Part shown: positions 61,791-64,000 of the stretch, piece by piece
How positions within the stretch are numbered: the stretch's first letter is position 1
Layout of the letters: each line of letters opens with the position of its first letter
Source of the DNA: DATLZU01 sp051293835
Lineage (GTDB): Bacteria; Nitrospirota; Nitrospiria; Nitrospirales; Nitrospiraceae
Assembly: GCA_051293835.1 (NCBI GenBank)
Contig: JBPKMA010000008.1
Span: forward strand, 62,001 to 126,000
DNA length: 64,000 nt
Direction of reading: 5' to 3'
Translations under genes and position numbers: made by a program
Notes under the pieces: model-generated
What the model was told of the DNA's origin: nothing
The model's database searches: none
What the model saw: only the letters and a program-made list of their open reading frames with translations

Positions 61791-62804
61791 TTATTGTATC
61801 AGACATTCGGCGATCTGAACCGCATTGAGCGCGGCGCCCTTTCGCAGATTATCGGCTACCACCCAGAGATTTAAGCCGTTGGGAATCGATTCATCCTCGC
61901 GAATCCGGCCAACGTAGACCTCGTCCTTGCCGGCCACGTCGAGCGGCATGGGATAGATCTTCCGCTGGGGATCGTCGTACAGTTGCACGCCGGGCGCAGT
62001 AGAGAGGATCGCCCGCGCTTCGTTGGCGGTCAGTTTCCGCTCCGTCTCGATGTTGATGGCCTCCGAATGCCCGACATAAACCGGCACGCGCACGGTCGTG
62101 GCCGTCACCCGGATCGACGGATCGCCCATGATTTTTCTGGTCTCGTTCAATAACTTCATTTCTTCCTTCGTGTACCCGGAGGGAAGAAACTCGTCAATGT
62201 GCGGCAGGCAGTTGAACGCGATCCGATAGGGATAGACCTTGGGCTTCGCCTCCTTGAAGCTCAACAGAGCCCGCGTTTCCTCCATCAACTCGTCCATCGC
62301 CTCTTTTCCGGTACCAGAGACGGATTGAAAGGTGGTGACCACGATCCGTTTAATCCGTGCCCGATCGTGAAGCGGCTTCAGGGCGACGACCATTTGGATC
62401 GTCGAGCAGTTCGGATTGGCGATGATCCCCTTGTGCGAGAACACGTCGGACCGGTTCACTTCCGGAACCACCAGGGGCACCTCTGGTTCCATCCGCCATG
62501 CTGCGCTGTTATCAATCACCACCGCGCCGGCTTTTGCGGCCAGTGGGGCGAACTCCCGGCTCACATCGCTCCCTGCCGAGAATAGCGCAATATCAACGCC
62601 TTCGAAGGAATCCTTGCTTAAAATCCTGACGGGAATCTCCTGGCCGCGGAACGACACGGTTCCACCGGCTGATCGAACGGAAGCCAAGGGCAGGAGGTTC
62701 TCGACCGGAAACTTGCGTTCTTCCAGCACCTCGATCATCTCCGCCCCAACCGCGCCGGTCGCCCCGACCACTGCTACGCGGTACGCCGCTTTCCTGGTCA
62801 GCAT
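61791..62804 (-). CDS. asd: Aspartate-semialdehyde dehydrogenase
   Basis: A 337-aa enzyme at the branch to lysine/diaminopimelate, threonine and methionine. Its NADP site is RVAVVGATGAVGAEMIEVLE. The catalytic Cys is in GIIANPNCSTIQMVVAL, and STFQSVSGTGKEAMDEL-like TFQSVSGTGKEAMDELMEE and RVPVYVGHSEAINIE follow. The start ATG 62804 has GAGAGG at 8 bp; the GTG three codons earlier is less likely. First in an overlapping operon with DUF2905, spoIID and queA. Confidence 0.96.
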   Translation of the reverse strand: MLTRKAAYRVAVVGATGAVGAEMIEVLEERKFPVENLLPLASVRSAGGTVSFRGQEIPVRILSKDSFEGVDIALFSAGSDVSREFAPLAAKAGAVVIDNSAAWRMEPEVPLVVPEVNRSDVFSHKGIIANPNCSTIQMVVALKPLHDRARIKRIVVTTFQSVSGTGKEAMDELMEETRALLSFKEAKPKVYPYRIAFNCLPHIDEFLPSGYTKEEMKLLNETRKIMGDPSIRVTATTVRVPVYVGHSEAINIETERKLTANEARAILSTAPGVQLYDDPQRKIYPMPLDVAGKDEVYVGRIREDESIPNGLNLWVVADNLRKGAALNAVQIAECLIQ

Positions 62805-62839
62805 ACTTTCCACCTCTCTAGCCCGTTACGCGTCTCGCG

Positions 62840-64000
62840 TCACGTCCGTTCCGCCACAATCACGCGAATCCGATGGTTGAACGTGTCCGCGATAAAGATC
62901 CTCCCGCACCCGTCAACGGCAACCCCAAACGGATAATTCAGACTGGCCTCATCAGCCGGCCCACCGTCTCCTGCAAACCGGGCCGCACCCGCACCGGCGA
63001 TTCGCATCACGCTTCCGTTCTTCCGATCCCACCTTCGGATGAGATGGTTGTCGGAATCGGTCACCAGAATGTTACCCTGTCGATCGACGGCAATGCCATA
63101 GGGGCGGGAAAGGCTCATCGAAGGACGGTCCGCCTCTCCCTGATACCGATACTCACCGCCATCCCCAAGGACAGTATCGATCAGCCCCGTCACGGGGTCG
63201 ATCCTGCGAATCCGGCCGTTAAAGGTATCAGCGACGTAGAGCACCTCGTCGGGCCCCCAGGCGAGACCGCTCGGACCAGCCAAGCTGGCGTGAATCCCAC
63301 GTTCCCCGTCTCCGCCGTAGGCTGCCGTTCCCGTACCCGCAATGGTCCGGATGATGCCCGTTTCCAGATCGACGACGCGAACCCGGTTGTTGCTCTGGTC
63401 GGCGATGTAGAGACAACCGTTCTGGTCCACAACCACCGCGGTCGGTTCGTTCAACGCCGCGGCGACGGCCGGCCCGCCGTCGCCGGAGAACCGAGGCTGT
63501 CCTGTGCCGGCCACGGTCGTGATGATGCCGGTCGCCCCGTCCACCCGGCGAATCCGGTGATTCATCGTGTCCGCGATATAGAGGTTGCCGTACTCATCCA
63601 CCGCGACGCCGGAGGGAAAATTCAAGAGCGCCTCGGTTGCCAGTCCACCGTCTCCCGCGAACCGCCCGTTGCCGGATGCCACGCCTGTGACAAACCGCAC
63701 TGTCCCGCTTAGATCGGCCAGTTGTGCGAACCGTTCAGGACCGGACCGATCCAAAGTTTCGAAGGGATCATCATCGGTGGAGCCATGAATCAGGCACGAA
63801 TTGTCCCGATCATCAGTAAGGCCCACCGGGCCGACCGCTTTGCCCGCAACAGTCGTGATGATACCGGTTGTGAGATCGACCTTCCGGATAACGTGATTTT
63901 CCGAATCAGCGATATAGACGGACCCGCGCTCGTCCACGGTCACACCCTTGGGCTCGTTCAGACAAGCTGCTCCCGCCGGTGCGCCATCTCCCGAGTACCC
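62840..64000 (-). CDS. NHL-repeat beta-propeller protein (partial, N-terminal part outside window)
   Basis: At least 386 codons of NHL repeats; the frame stays open to the right edge. Typical units are GVAVDEYGNLYIADTMNHRI, TAVVVDQNGCLYIADQSNNR and GIAVDRQGNILVTDSDNHLI, joined by ITTVAGTG-type spacers with FSGDGGPA. Each unit forms one propeller blade. Such proteins are usually exported and may bind ligands or act as scaffolds. No enzyme domain is visible in the part at hand. Confidence 0.88.
   Translation of the reverse strand, partial: GYSGDGAPAGAACLNEPKGVTVDERGSVYIADSENHVIRKVDLTTGIITTVAGKAVGPVGLTDDRDNSCLIHGSTDDDPFETLDRSGPERFAQLADLSGTVRFVTGVASGNGRFAGDGGLATEALLNFPSGVAVDEYGNLYIADTMNHRIRRVDGATGIITTVAGTGQPRFSGDGGPAVAAALNEPTAVVVDQNGCLYIADQSNNRVRVVDLETGIIRTIAGTGTAAYGGDGERGIHASLAGPSGLAWGPDEVLYVADTFNGRIRRIDPVTGLIDTVLGDGGEYRYQGEADRPSMSLSRPYGIAVDRQGNILVTDSDNHLIRRWDRKNGSVMRIAGAGAARFAGDGGPADEASLNYPFGVAVDGCGRIFIADTFNHRIRVIVAERT

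Noticed and set aside
63000..64000. Regularly spaced similar sequences at the right edge as a repeat array
   Set aside because: They are codons of the NHL-repeat units in an open frame.

Overview
The window is a stretch of bacterial chromosome, about 60% GC, with genes tightly packed on both strands. The content fits a Gram-negative, didermic, rod-shaped bacterium: LspA, a MacA/MacB-like exporter, TonB/ExbBD with an outer-membrane receptor, and MreBCD-PBP2-RodA. My best guess is a member of Nitrospirota, Nitrospira-like. This rests on gene style, a Thi4-type thiazole synthase beside ThiC, and word-like intergenic repeats; no 16S rRNA or other decisive marker is present. I found no tRNA, rRNA, CRISPR array, insertion sequence or prophage.

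Layout. Positions 1-3.8 kb: end of a class 1A dihydroorotate dehydrogenase gene, an orphan LolD-like ATPase, a ComF phosphoribosyltransferase, an FmdB zinc ribbon, an excisionase-like HTH protein, MraZ and a RusA-like resolvase. 3.9-8.7 kb: a MacAB-like efflux operon (adaptor, ATPase, two tandemly duplicated permeases), minus strand. 9-15.6 kb: a coiled-coil/HhH lipoprotein, UppP, LspA-IleS and NadA. 15.67-19.3 kb: a thiamine locus with promoter, TPP riboswitch and terminator, ThiC, a Thi4-like thiazole synthase and a TPR protein. 19.4-31.2 kb: housekeeping and hypothetical genes (pseudo-receiver, YgfZ-like, PhoD-like phosphatase, lipoproteins, EamA transporter, O-methyltransferase, M32 carboxypeptidase, SocA-like protein).

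31.4-46.9 kb: an iron-acquisition and storage island. It holds Fur, an FbpABC ferric transporter, ExbB-ExbD-TonB, a small exported protein, a FecA-like TonB-dependent receptor, an HD-GYP phosphodiesterase, a short AraC regulator, a four-unit CbiX-like chelatase homologue with degenerate ligands, several zinc-ribbon microproteins, a one-helix membrane microprotein and two complementary bacterioferritin subunits. Fur-box-like sequences lie over the exbB and bacterioferritin promoters and near the start of the chelatase-like gene. This is the most interesting part of the window. A plausible reading is coordinated outer- and inner-membrane ferric uptake, storage in a two-subunit bacterioferritin, and an uncharacterised tetrapyrrole or metal-handling protein with small zinc-binding partners.

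47-64 kb: TopA, DprA, RNase G, the rod-shape operon (mreB-mreC-mreD-mrdA-rodA), an RDD membrane protein, a SurA-N protein, then queA-spoIID-DUF2905-asd with overlapping or abutting ends, and an NHL-repeat protein running off the right edge.

Several intergenic gaps carry AGC/GCT-word, ACAAAC-word or CGTGA-word low-complexity repeats that can fold on themselves. They look like a dispersed repeat class and are reported as findings.
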